Below, in pieces: positions 24,085 through 34,693 of a stretch of DNA of 64,000 nt. The stretch spans positions 33,226,603 to 33,290,602 of the forward strand of contig OY744611.1 of the NCBI GenBank assembly GCA_963556255.1, in the 5' to 3' direction. Under the pieces are notes generated by a model. The model was given only the letters and a program-made list of their open reading frames with translations. It did no database searches and was not told the DNA's origin. Origin of the DNA: Allolobophora icterica (taxonomy: Eukaryota; Annelida; Clitellata; Crassiclitellata; Lumbricidae). Position 1 is the stretch's first letter, and each line of letters starts with the position of its first letter. The position numbers were made by a program, and so were the translations under genes.

Positions 24085-25115
24085 TCAATTTTTATTCAAG
24101 GTGTAAGCATTAACGCCTTCTCCAGAATTTCCTCCGACGATCAGTTGTTTCTTTTCTTCGTCATAGCACAATCTCAATGGGTTTAAGATATTTTCTTCTT
24201 TTGTTGGACAAAGAGTTCGATTCCATTTAAGATTGCAATCCAAGAGAATCACCCTACGATTCCCATAGTCAGCTACGAAAACTTGATCATCTGTGTCGCG
24301 TGAGAGATACGCGGGATCATTCAGTTTTTGTGTTTCATTCGAAGGAATAAAACGACGGATGACCATCGCTCCATCTCTGGTTAATTCAGCTATGCCCCAC
24401 CTTTCTACCATAGCACTCCCACTTAACCCACTCTCTTCCACCCACTCCTCTTTCTCTTCGTCTTTCTCCTCCTCTACCTCACCTTCCTCCGACTCCTCCT
24501 CTTCGATCGACTTTCTGCCACTTGACCCAATCTCTCCCTCCTCCTTTGCCATCCACGAGTAAAGGACGATGAAATTCCCGGTGGATGTTTCCACTGCATG
24601 AAGTGGGTTGTCGATGTCTCTTGGTAAGTGAATGGATCGAATAAGTTCTGCGTCTGATCCGTAGATCATCAGATTGGACGATGAATAATTGATCATCAAC
24701 AACTGATCATCACTGCACAATGACATATTATATGGCTGATAATCAATTGTCAGCCATTTGATGATTTTGTGTTCGTCATCTGTTTCTCTTGTTAGGCCTA
24801 TCTTCCAGATGCATTCTTCAATGAAGTCAGAGACGTAGAGACAATTTCCCTTCTCACTGGATCCACTGTCCCAGGGATGTTTAATCTCTTTTACTTCGAT
24901 TGTCTTCTGAAGAGAAAACGGATTTTCATCCTCGAAGACACGAATTACATAAGGAGAACGAGAATGTGGTCGACAGAGGACGTAGATTTCATTTCTCAGT
25001 TTAGTCACTCCCCGCACATCTTCATATCCTCTTCCACCGATTCTCTCAGTGAAGTTTACGGAAATCGGACAAACGACTAAAATAAGAACAAAAATAATAC
25101 ACAAGTAATTGACTG
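24085..25115 (-). CDS. Secreted six-bladed beta-propeller (NHL/TolB-like) protein, last exon
   Basis: One long frame encodes a hydrophobic leader (CIIFVLILVVCPISV), then blade-like repeats such as NEIYVLCRPHSRSPYVIRVF, NCLYVSDFIEECIWKI, LLMINYSSSNLMIYGSDAEL and DDQVFVADYGNRRVILLD; the last is a typical NHL blade. A strongly acidic Glu-rich insert (roughly residues 206-246) interrupts one inter-blade loop. There is no in-frame ATG before an upstream stop. The sequence TTTATCAG|TC just ahead looks like an acceptor, so the ATG probably lies in an earlier exon to the right. Role unknown; an extracellular binding protein is likely. Confidence 0.7.
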
Positions 25116-25119
25116 ATAA

Positions 25120-26225
25120 ATTTTTATTTATGTTTCATTACAATTGACTGCAAATATTTACATATTTTTCCAATTATTTATTTCTTGATTTCTTTTGTTA
25201 TTATTTTAATTTTTATTATGCAGTTAGATTTAAAGTGCATCTGGTAACTGTTTTTCTTAGATTCACGACTAAAATAAAAAAGGTAATTTTTTTAAATAAG
25301 AAATATTAGGCCTACTCATTCATTATTGTTTCTGTTATAATATCGGAATTAGTATTAAGCGCATTTGGTAATTTCTTTCGCTGAATCTACTATTCTGTGC
25401 TTATTTTTACTTTTTATTTTATTTCATATTTTATTTATTTATTTTATTTTCAGTTCACTCTTCCAAATAATTGCTCTCCGTAACTCGCTATTCGTCTGCA
25501 ATTGCCTGTTAGTCTCACATCAATCAATATTCGTTCATTCAAGAAGTACAGGTTGACACAGACACAACTTGTTTACATAGGCCTATGCAGATTAAGGTAA
25601 TCGACACTAATTAATTAATATTATGCCCTTTAAAAGGACGCGTGATATAAAGTTCCGATCGTCTTTGGAGGGCAAGTTGAAATTAGGCCTATGGGACCGG
25701 GAACAGAGATGGTAATGATTTTGTCGATATCTGGAAAGTATGGGCTGAAGACATGCGATGGATTAGTCAAGAAGATGCAAGATAGGCATTCACCCGTCAT
25801 CACGGCCATGGCCTCTGCTCCGGGAGATGAAGAAGGGAGTAGGGAGTAGCCTCACTAGGTCGGGTAGGTATACATTAACGAAGCAACTGTTGTCATCCTT
25901 GCCACATCCTGGAGGGCCCAGGTGTCGCAGGTGTGCCTGGGTATAATGTACTTACTCTACTGTACGCGCTAACTGGCGATAGCATGCCCTCTATAGTACG
26001 AAATGCCTAGCCCTGTGGCAGGTGAGGTGCACTCTAGGCACAACGTACTGTAGAAAGTGTAGAGTACATCATACCTAGGTACTGCAGAAACTGTAATCGT
26101 CTCTTTAGTATAACTCAATTGCTCTTACGCATTCGAAAGAGTATAGGCTACACGTTGAGGTGACGGTCTTAATGACAATGACAATTAACGAGAAAAGGAA
26201 CATTCGTGTCCAGTGTTGGTCAGTC
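25120..26225. other. Intergenic/intronic, no feature supported
   Basis: AT-rich at first, then unique sequence. It may hold the first exon of the propeller gene, but I could not identify one. Confidence 0.4.
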
Positions 26226-26290
26226 TCAGCTAGGCGACAATGAACTATTCGATATTATTTGAAATTTCCTTTGCGTTAATAAGAACTTAC

Positions 26291-26662
26291 CAAGTGATTT
26301 CTTGAATTCATTGCTGCTAATGTTTGTCGTTATCGAGTGGATGCTGTCAGACGCAGATGTTCTAATATTTGCAATGCCAAATAAGACAGCTATCAGCTGA
26401 TTCGATTCGTGCAGCTTCTGAATATTTTCAAGGGCTGTTTGTGAATGACACCAGATCCAAACGACCACGGTCTGTCTATTCAGTTGAGAGCTGAGGATTT
26501 CTATGCCTTGGTTCTTCAGTCGACTGACGAGTTTATCCGTTAAATGTGACCGTGGTTTTGTTTTCTTTCGAAGGTCTTTGATTTTCTTATGAAGTAGATG
26601 TGTGTTCACGGACGTTGTACTACGCTTCGCACCACGAGTTTGCAATTTAACTTTTATTACGC
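26291..26662 (-). CDS. CARD gene, downstream exon (unidentified alpha/beta domain)
   Basis: A 372-bp exon with acceptor TTGATTACAG and strong donor CTTG|GTAAGT. It encodes a basic segment (KKIKDLRKKTKPRSHL) and then LVSRLKNQGIEILSSQLN, VVVWIWCHSQTALENIQKL and HESNQLIAVLFGIA. It enters in phase 1, and the CARD exon upstream exits in phase 1 with a Gly codon split cleanly between them, so the two probably belong to one transcript. I do not recognise the domain. The transcript continues to the left past the donor. Confidence 0.55.
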
Positions 26663-27657
26663 CTGTAATCAAATGCATATTTGATAGGTCTTAGAGACGT
26701 AATTTTAGTTTGCTCCATTTAAATTGAATAAATTAAAATCGAGTTACGAAGTAAAATAAAGAATACTGTTTATATTGTAGATACGTGAGCAATTTGGTTT
26801 TTTATTCTTATTGAAGCAACTCAAATTTTGCATATGCTATCCATTTCAGAAATACGCAACGGGACATTTTTATGACATAACGTGATCAATGAAAATATCA
26901 TTATTGATCAGGTATTTATAATGCGCTTCATCTCATCTGGCTCCTCTTTCTGGCAACCGGATTCGGAATTTTTTCATCTCTGGACAACCTCTTTGGCTTG
27001 ACGCAGCACTATTGAATAAGCTTTACGGCTAGCTTTAGAGCAGCACTTACAAAAATTTGGAGTTTACGAGTACGATGCGCCAATTTGTGATTTCGCGTTA
27101 AAATGAAAGAACGTAGGATAAGGCTACATTTCAATTGTCAGCGAAATAAGGCGAGGTTAAGAGTAGGTCTCGTAAAGCCGATGGCAGTGAATTACATAGT
27201 CTAAAACCAAACAAAAAGTAAATTAAATTAAATTATATTTAACTGTAGTTTAATTAACTCAACTACGGACAACCGAATTTTGAAGGGTTGGAACATATGG
27301 CAGACAATAGGAAGCTGATCATTCATATGTATGAAAGCACAAGTCGGCGAAGTAAATTGATGCTAAACCACGAAGCGTCTTATAGATCAGTAAGCCTACA
27401 ACGATTTTTAAGTTTAAGTATAAGCTTATTAATGTTAGAGATGCATTCTAGACAATTTCTTCATTTCACCCTATTACACATCAGTTTACTTTTGCTTCAC
27501 AATTCACTGTGGCTTTTCAAGGGAAATTGCTTTAATTGTGGCAAAGTGCTAGAATGGTTTTGTTACGTTCATTCAGAATTTCTGACTCTTCTGAAAGTAT
27601 CCCATTATCACCTAGACCTATTTATATGAGCCTCGATATAAAATTTGGACTGTAAAC

Positions 27658-27905
27658 CTCCTCCATTTTCCATGATCTTCGCCACTGTCTTCTGGTTGGT
27701 TCGTCGAAGACACCTGACGAAACTGGAAAACTTTGTCTCGTCAAGGGATCCCATTATATCCAAAAGTTCGGCGTTCATATCTCGTGTTGAACGCTGTCGT
27801 TGAATGAGTTGATGTTGTTCTTCCGTTATGCATTTGAGAGACAACAGTGAAGCGATTAACTCCTCATTTGGTTGAATATTTTCCAAGATACAATTTCGGT
27901 TGTTT
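27658..27905 (-). CDS. CARD-domain exon
   Basis: Encodes a helical domain of about 80 residues: ENIQPNEELIASLLSLKCIT, EEQHQLIQRQRSTRDMNAEL and LDIMGSLDETKFSSFVRCLR ending TVAKIMENGGG. Spacing and hydrophobic pattern fit a caspase-recruitment domain (death-fold six-helix bundle), in particular the x-L-L-D-I-x(5)-F-x-x-F-x-x-x-L core. CARDs act by homotypic assembly in apoptosis and innate immune signalling. The donor is GGAG|GTTTAC; the right-hand boundary is less certain (a CATTAG acceptor is assumed). No effector domain is visible within the window besides the next exon. Confidence 0.65.
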
Positions 27906-28739
27906 CTAATGATCGCAGATCTTTTTTGGGTTTTTCCATAGAAATCTAAAAACTATTACTGTTTTTAAAAATGTTCCAGCTTTGTTACATTAAAATATAG
28001 CATCAATAGGGAAAGATACTTCCCCGGAGTAAATGATAAACCGCTGCGCCTGCTGACTTTGGATTAGACAGAGGTGATGAGGCTGAGGATACTTCAGTTT
28101 AACCAGAAACATTTAAACCAATAACGCATGTATCTATATATTTTAAGTATTTAAATACATCATGAACCGGGTATTAAGCAGTAACTGCTCGTTCGTTAGA
28201 TATTTCCAAGATGTCTAAGTCGTCTAAATGGCAAAGACAAATGCCTCAATCGTTTTTCACATACAGTGGCTTGAATTTAATTATCTTATATCTCACTGTA
28301 TACGATTTGGTAAAGCTTGCTGTAAGGAAATTGATTTTGTGTATTAGGATGCGAACCCCATTAATTTTGGTTGACTCCTTTAAATATTTGGATGTGCATG
28401 TCTCTGGTAGTCGTAGACAGTTTATGTTTGATGTCGATACCAAACTGTCCTTCTGCCATGCATGTACTTGCATCTCGATTCATGCCTCCAATTAAGGCGA
28501 AATTATTCATCGCATTGTGCTGGAGAGCCCTGCTATTTGCCCATTGGCGAGCGCTCTTCTTGCTTGGACCTTGTTAGCAATACAAACGAAAGAATTGAAT
28601 GTAATCTGGAACTCTACTTAGCGCATTGTATTTAAGTGTAAGAAATAGAAAGCGCAGATATGAGTTTTGAATTCAGTTTGTGCTCAGTTTCAGAACATGT
28701 TTAATCGAATTATGTAATACATTATATTTAAATTCACCA

Positions 28740-28912
28740 GTCGTGCTGTCAAGACCTTAAACCTCAAGACCAAGACCAAGACCTTGAACCTCAAGACCAA
28801 GACCAAGACTTTTAACCTCAAGACCAAGACCAAGACTTTGAAACTCGAGACCAAGACCAAGACCTTGAACCTCAAGACCAAGACCAAGACCAAGACCCAA
28901 AATATCGCAATC
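28740..28912. repeat. CAAGACCAAGACC dispersed repeat
   Basis: Tandem units of AAGACCAAGACCTTGAACCT; the same family as 5,290-5,860 in opposite orientation. Frames through it are artefacts. Confidence 0.8.
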
Positions 28913-29483
28913 AGGTCAAGACTTCTAAAAATTGTCAGGTCGGAATATTCGCTATTTTAATGAAAATATGAGTCTTTTTTATTATTCAAGCAAATTAACT
29001 TTAAATGCAAACTGCAGAGAATTCCGAATTTGTATTCAAAAGTCCTTCATGCAAAATATTATTCCAAATGCCTTTTGTATTTTATAAAAACCAATTCCCT
29101 CAGAATTTTCTGACCAAGACGTGTCTGGTGGGCCTCATAAAAATTCAGCCATGTGAAAAATACGTTCTACAGGTGCTGAAGTCGCTGACACACACAGCAC
29201 TGGGTGTAAATGTACAGATAGTGAGTCCTTTTGACATCTTTCCATGGTTTATCATACCGTCTGATACAGAATAACTGTTACTGCTGCCAATGGGTTTTGC
29301 TGACCAACAAGACTTGTATCCATCCATAGATATTCGTCGTATGATGCAAGCAGGCTTGATACAGAATTCTTGAGTTCTGGGTTAACCCCTTCCCTGGGGA
29401 AGCCGCATATATACGTCCAAAAACAGGCTTTAGGCATATAAATTCCCCAGGGAAGGGGACTGTTCATATTGATATTGACAGCC

Positions 29484-29640
29484 GGTCTTGGTCTTGGTCT
29501 TAGACCAAGACCAAGACCAAGACCAAATCTTAACCATGCTTACAAGACCAAGACTTTGAACCTCAAGACCAAGACCAAGACTTTTGGTCTCAAGACCAAG
29601 ACTTTTAAAAACGAACTCGAGTGCACTCGAGACCAAGGAC
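29484..29640. repeat. CAAGACCAAGACC dispersed repeat, second block
   Basis: Another block of the family, starting with a GGTCTTGGTCTTAGACCAAG palindrome. It and the block at 28,740 bracket about 570 bp and may be parts of one element. Confidence 0.75.
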
Positions 29641-29747
29641 AACAAGACTGAAATTCATAAACTGAATTCAAAACTCTTTTTTGTGGCAACCAAATGTGAT
29701 GTCTATGTTACGATGGCTTCAGATAGCATAATTGAAAAACGATCTAC

Positions 29748-29934
29748 CTTTCAGCCGATGCCAGATACTATTCTTAAATCTTCGTCTTATTATTCGATGA
29801 AACCAACAGAAGTCGACTGAAGCCAAAGCTTTGATGACATCTTCGTTTCCCACGAGTGATGGAGAATTCAGCGTCCAATGCAGAAAGGAGTCTTCTAGGA
29901 TTATATCCAACAGCTCCAGTGGAAGATCATTCAC
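29748..29934 (-). CDS. F-box-like exon
   Basis: Acceptor TTTCATTCTTAG and donor AAAG|GTAGAT bound a 187-bp frame beginning VNDLPLELLDIILEDSF and ending SVDFCWFHRIIRRRFKNSIW. The L-P-x-E-L-L-x-x-I-L start and V-x-x-x-W-x-x-x-I end resemble an F-box (Skp1-binding) motif, with a longer middle than usual. Its exit phase does not obviously match the CARD exon, so it may belong to another gene on the same strand. No other exon of its gene was assigned. Confidence 0.45.
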
Positions 29935-30009
29935 CTAAGAATGAAATTATTTTGTTTTCGTTTATTTCAACCGCTTGGAGAATAGTTCTCTAAAATGGGG
30001 CGTGCAAGT

Positions 30010-31065
30010 ATGAATGCGAGGTTCACACGGAGCTATTTTTGGGTTTTGCTTGTTTCGGCTTGTACCAGGTCTAACTAATACTGGAGGGACTTTCAGCCAA
30101 CGTTTTGAGTACCTGGCCAGCACTGAATATGAAGGAGCCAAGCCTGATAGTGTGCGCATGACTGATGAAGTTTTGGATGTAGTGGATCATTTTTGGCAAA
30201 CACAAGAAACAGAAATTCCTTAATCTCATGGGATCTCAGATGGAGAAGAAGGAAGGTATTCAAGGCACTCACAGCATATGGGGATGCTGATTATGACATT
30301 GCAATGACTGCCTGCACAATTTCTCTGACAGTGCCTGTGGTAGTTGTAGGGGATGACATTGACCTTCTCATTCTACTGCAACACCACTTCTCGCTCAGCA
30401 ACCATGAGACCATTTGTCTTCAAACTAGCACAAAGCTGATTGATATTTCCAACCTGTAGAAGGAACTTGACCCTGACCTCAGTCACTCCCTGCTCTTTAT
30501 TCGTGCACTTTCTGGATGTGATACAACATCGAAGCCCTATGGCATAGGAAAAATGTCAGCTATAGGTAAATACTCTGGCCTCAAGGAATTCACAGAGTTG
30601 TTCATGGTGGCTGATGTTAATCGTGAAGAAATTGAGCTAGCTGGTACTCAGGTCATTGCAACTATCTATGGTTGTAAGCATGGTTAAGATTTGAATTTTG
30701 AACGTGCATCAAAGTTCACTGAGAAGGTTGCTTCAAGCTCTGGCTGTCTACCCCCTGAACGTCTTCCACCCACGTCAGATGCTGCCAGATTCCACAGCCA
30801 GCGGGTCTACCACCAAATGCGTGCAGACCTGGCAAGGCAAGAAGATGGAGACGGCAGAATGGAGCTGGATGTTCTGCAAGACCCAGCATGAGTCTATCTT
30901 GAAGCCACACAGAATGGATCAACTTGCTGCACCTGCATCTCTACTCAATACCGTTGGATGTAACTGTACTGGAATGTGTGCCAAAAATACATGCTCCTGC
31001 AGGAAAAATGGACTTACATTTAACGTGTTAAGGCATAACATGCACAAATGGGCAAATTCATGATT
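30010..31065 (+). pseudogene. Broken copy of a repetitive VGEDIDLL/Cys-rich-tail gene family
   Basis: Plus-strand fragments read VVVVGDDIDLLILLQHHFSL, LLFIRALSGCDTTSKPYGIG, SGCLPPERLPPTSDAARFHS and a Cys-rich end, LLNTVGCNCTGMCAKNTC. This order is familiar from abundant, probably transposon-derived proteins in invertebrate genomes, whose function I do not know. The copy is dead: in-frame stops near 30,457 and 30,684 and a frame change near 30,815. The DxD-like acidic residues suggest a nuclease fold, which is speculation. Confidence 0.6.
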
Positions 31066-32035
31066 CCAGTGACACCAGTGACTCATAGTGACGCACTATT
31101 ATAGGTGTTGAGAGGCATGGTAGTATTAACCTTAACTGTAGCTTATATATGTGTGTTCAATATTTCAATGTCTCACTCAAAGTGAGTCACTCTATATCCA
31201 ACAAAGTAAATTTGTAATAAGTCCATGTGTTACAATTCAGTTGACATTATTATTTTGTCATCAAAAGTGAATATATAAATGCCAGGAATTTAAATATTAC
31301 AAATGCTATTTTCTAAAACCGTTAGTTATGTAGATATGATGATTTTACTTCTTTTCGTCAAATCTTGGTGGCTATTTTTATTTTTTTGTGATGAATGCAA
31401 CTGCAATGCAAACCTAAAGTCACAAAGACCTCCTTCTTTCCGGCAGTTGAAAAAATCAAATCGAAACGATTTATTTAATTAACCTGGTTCTGAAATCTGA
31501 TCAATGCTATTAACTTAATTACACAGACAGGTTGAAGCTTGTAGTTATTTAAAGTATCAGAGATGGTCATATCGTAAACACTTTCCTAGCCGTTTTATTT
31601 ATCTCTTACGTAGTTTGATAAACAGTTTGACAATCTTACCGTTGTCATGGAAGGTTGATGATCGCTTTCTGTTTAAATAAAAAAAAGTGGAGATACATTT
31701 TGCCCGATTGTATTTAACTTAAAATTTGCTGCATGTTCACATATATTGCAAAATATAAAATTCATTTTAATGACACTTCGGATCGTCTCGGTAATGGAAA
31801 GGTGAAATCATAATCGTCAAGGTAAACCAAATATAAAAAAGCATTTATAAAGTAGGCTAAACGATCGGTTATTGCGAACCGAACATTTGCATACTCGTCA
31901 TCAAGCTCAACCTCTACCACCAGAGCGCAGGCTGTCCGCTGAAGCTTAGCTTTGATAATTACCGCATATACCTTACTAATCCCTACAAACACCTAGTATA
32001 CACTGACCGAGGAACAGTAACGCTACCTTTGGCAC
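31066..32035. other. No gene supported
   Basis: AT-rich sequence. A 76-residue minus-strand frame at 31,762-31,992 lacks domain resemblance and convincing splice sites, so it is not called. Confidence 0.45.
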
Positions 32036-32039
32036 TTAC

Positions 32040-32119
32040 CAATGACAACACGATTTCTTGGTATGAATCCAGTTTCCCCACTTTCGAATTGTCTCGCCAT
32101 CCACCAACCGAGATTTTCC
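32040..32119 (-). CDS. SH3-domain exon of a host gene
   Basis: An 80-bp exon with textbook splice sites (TTCTTTACAG|G and TTG|GTAAGT) encodes ENLGWWMARQFESGETGFIP followed by RNRVV. The W-W-x-A ... G-x-x-G-x-I-P-x-N-x-V pattern is the second half of an SH3 domain as found in Src/Abl-type kinases and adaptors. Phase 1 in and out. Neighbouring exons of this gene were not identified. Confidence 0.7.
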
Positions 32120-32224
32120 CTGTAAAGAAGCATTACATTTAAATATAAATTCAACTGTTGTCGACTAATGATCTTTTCTTTAATACAGCAACAGTAATCT
32201 AACAACTGCAAGGTCCTTATAGAA

Positions 32225-32275
32225 GGTTAATCGCTCATAGGATCATCGCTCATAGAACGATCGCTCATACGCTAT
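32225..32275. repeat. Left end of a disrupted MITE: ATCGCTCATAGGA repeats
   Basis: Three units of about 15 bp (ATCGCTCATAGGATC-like) in the orientation opposite to those at 51,660-51,761 on the far side of the Polinton. Starts GGTTAATCGCTC, like the GGTNA start of the MULE-like MITEs elsewhere in the window. Confidence 0.5.
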
Positions 32276-32664
32276 GTTATTTCGGAGCATCAAAGTAGGG
32301 ACTCGAGCAATCAGCTAGTAAAAAAATAGTTTTGAAGCATATAGGCACATCAAAGTTGGAACATTTCATAAAGCTTTGTAAAGTCATGTGAAGTCAGTTG
32401 GAACAGTTGATTAGTTGATTACTTATAATTGCTAGCTAACTGGATGTTAATTACTCGCGTTTTCCTCGGGACTTCAGAGCGATTGTGTGAAGCAGAAAGC
32501 AATCTTCCTCCAGGGTGCTACTGGCGTCGAGCAACAGACCGCCGAGCGCTATAGTGTCTTGAAAGATCGAGTCATAAGGGCATTGGCAACATACGATAAA
32601 ACTGTTATTCCGACGTATCTACGTGCTTTTCTGTCTTATCGTTCAAGTAGTGAACAATCTTCAA
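32276..32664. other. Probable interior of the disrupted MITE, left part
   Basis: Noncoding as far as I can tell. A 61-codon plus-strand frame at 32,487-32,672 shows no family resemblance and runs into the Polinton end. Confidence 0.35.
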
Positions 32665-32670
32665 GAGCTT
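32665..32670. other. Polinton target-site duplication, left
   Basis: GAGCTT, identical to 51,550-51,555 on the other side. A 6-bp duplication is the Polinton/Maverick hallmark. Confidence 0.95.
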
Positions 32671-32927
32671 AGTAGTGTACAAAGTAGGCCTCTCCGCCAA
32701 TTACCCAATTACGCTAATTAATTAATAGCCAATTATCCAATTACCAAATTAATTAATTAATTAATTACTTAATTAATTAATTAGTCATTTTTGTGGGTAT
32801 CAGAGGAGCGACTGTGATCTGTTGACGTCGCTTGAAAGTACTTGTAAAATAGGCTTACGATGTGATAATATTTAGCTAGATACGATCGGTTAATGACGAT
32901 CGGTTAATGACGATCGGTCACGTGTAT
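32671..32927 (+). repeat. Polinton left terminal inverted repeat
   Basis: Matches the reverse complement of 51,279-51,549 almost base for base. It contains AATTAATTAATT runs and, at its inner edge, two to three 14-bp units GATCGGTTAATGAC. The right copy is longer mainly by one such unit. The terminal protein of protein-primed replication would act here. Confidence 0.95.
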
Positions 32928-33176
32928 CATGTTTCTGTGTGCGTGCCTGTGCGTGCCTGTGCGTGCCTGTATAAATAGTACGACGTTACTGGACAATTAC
33001 GTGCTCGTGGAAATGCCCACACTTTCGGCGAGTGTCGTGCTGGTTGACATTTTTATGGAATTCTGTTGCGGCGAACCATAGCTTATTTCAGACAAGTATC
33101 GATGATTTTCACTTCCTCGAATGAATGAATGAATGAATGAATGAATGAATGAATGTGTGTTTAAGAGCGATCAGTA
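32928..33176. other. Polinton left subterminal region
   Basis: Contains three GCGTGCCTGT units, then TATAAATAG at about 32,970 and a (GAAT)n run at 33,119-33,152, close to the 3' end of the integrase gene. The TATA-like box points rightward, against the integrase; its use is unknown. Confidence 0.4.
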
Positions 33177-34658
33177 TCACAATGCGGTCAAGTTTTCATT
33201 ATCAACCCAAGAATTAAAAGATTCGGGATATCCCAGCCATTTCACAAAAGTTTTTTTTCCACGTTTCTTTATGATTTTTTCTATCCTATAGACTTCCTGA
33301 GTCGTTTTCTGTAATTCCTGTTCGTAAAATGTGCCCTGAATTTCTTCTCCGTTATAATCTGTTATCTTATACGTCGGAGGATCGGTGTATTGAATTCTTG
33401 TCACAGTAAAGACCTCTTCCGTCCAATTAGGCATATACCCTTTTTCGAAGAACTTCTTCTTCTTAGAAATTCTGACTCTGTCGCCTATTGAAAATTTAGG
33501 TTTATCAGGTGGTTCTGGGTGTAAGCCGTCATATAAATTCATCCACACAGCGCTTTCATTTGCTTTCATACTCGCTTTTATTGGAGACATTTTTATGGAG
33601 GAATGCCTAGTGCTGTTATAACGAGCAACCATATTTTCTAAAACATCGATATATTTTCTAGTCGAATTAGCAGTAAAATATTTGAACATCTTCTCTTTCA
33701 TAGTTCTATTCCATCGTTCGATAACGGATGATTTTTCTTCATTCTCGGTAGAGTATAACTGGATTCCTATTGATTTCACGTCTTTATTGTAAAATTCTTT
33801 TCCTTTATCGACCCACAGTTTCTCGGGTTTTCGTTCGCTACTGGAAAATATTTTGTTGAAAGCATCGAACACAGATTTTCCGCTCTTATCTTTTATCGGG
33901 ACAAGCCACCCGTATTTTGAAAATATATCGATAACACCTAATAAATATTTAACGCCATCGTTATCTTCCGCGAAAGCCTGCATGTCTATGAGGTCTGCAG
34001 CCCAAATTTGATCGATACCATTAACGTAAACCTTCCTTTTTGTAAAATGTCGTACTATCGGTTTATGTAATTGTTCGGCGAGTTCATCCGTCCATTTTGA
34101 CGGCGATTTTGCACCCGGCTTCGAATCGGAAGAAGCTAGACCTAAACCAAGATTCGCTTTAGCAGACAAAATAGGTTTAACTATGGCTCTTTCGACGCGC
34201 TCACGTAATGTAGGATTATTTATATTATTTAATTCATTTACCATTACTCTGTCGGCGGCATTTCTAGCAGCTGTATCCGAATACTGGTCATAAGCTAAAT
34301 CGTGACGATAAGCTGCTTGGTCGATTCGATCGACTGGCTTACTCCAGTTTTTAGGGGAGCCGTCAGGATTCAATCTTAGATCTAATCTAGTTCCGGGCCC
34401 AGTAAACGAATGTCCTGGAAGATGCAATTCTCCAGGGAATCGAGCCCACGGCAATTTAATACTACTAGTAGCTGAATTTAAAGACCCAACTAGATCGCCT
34501 CCTTTTTTGGCAGTGGAAACAAATCGAGTTTTAGTTTTTCCGCATTCGACACATACGGCTCTAATCATAGGTCTTTTATTTTTACTGATGACATTTTTAA
34601 TATCTGTCATTTCGGTTTCTCTCTTGCACTTTACGCAATACATCTGTTCCATATACAT
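33177..34658 (-). CDS. INT: Zinc ribbon - PLA2-like - integrase - chromodomain fusion
   Basis: 493 residues in one uninterrupted frame. Residues 7-47 hold two CxxC pairs (C8/C11, C36/C39), a small zinc ribbon. Residues about 70-145 form a parvovirus-VP1-type phospholipase A2-like domain: LPGHSFTGPGT (calcium-loop-like GPG) and an HDLAY active-site motif (H119-D120). Residues about 190-350 are a retroviral-type (rve) integrase core with D222 (WAADLIDM), D284 (LWVDKGKEFY) and E314 (SSVIERWNRTM); the D-to-E gap is 29 residues. An SH3-like tail (about 386-450) is followed by a chromodomain (about 454-489, with VYRIEKII, FVKWLGY and FNSWVD). Integrase inserts the element and the chromodomain may steer it to modified histones. 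The PLA2-like part would suit membrane penetration by virions, an odd partner for integrase. Transcribed leftward from a 35-bp divergent gap shared with the ATPase. Confidence 0.9.
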   Translation of the reverse strand: MYMEQMYCVKCKRETEMTDIKNVISKNKRPMIRAVCVECGKTKTRFVSTAKKGGDLVGSLNSATSSIKLPWARFPGELHLPGHSFTGPGTRLDLRLNPDGSPKNWSKPVDRIDQAAYRHDLAYDQYSDTAARNAADRVMVNELNNINNPTLRERVERAIVKPILSAKANLGLGLASSDSKPGAKSPSKWTDELAEQLHKPIVRHFTKRKVYVNGIDQIWAADLIDMQAFAEDNDGVKYLLGVIDIFSKYGWLVPIKDKSGKSVFDAFNKIFSSSERKPEKLWVDKGKEFYNKDVKSIGIQLYSTENEEKSSVIERWNRTMKEKMFKYFTANSTRKYIDVLENMVARYNSTRHSSIKMSPIKASMKANESAVWMNLYDGLHPEPPDKPKFSIGDRVRISKKKKFFEKGYMPNWTEEVFTVTRIQYTDPPTYKITDYNGEEIQGTFYEQELQKTTQEVYRIEKIIKKRGKKTFVKWLGYPESFNSWVDNENLTAL

Positions 34659-34693
34659 TTTAATATAAAACTATTTTTATAATTAAAAAAGAA

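Noticed and set aside
31762..31992. 76-residue minus-strand host exon
   Set aside because: No convincing splice sites and no family resemblance.
32487..32672. 61-residue plus-strand frame at the Polinton edge
   Set aside because: Runs across the insertion boundary; no domain or conserved partner.
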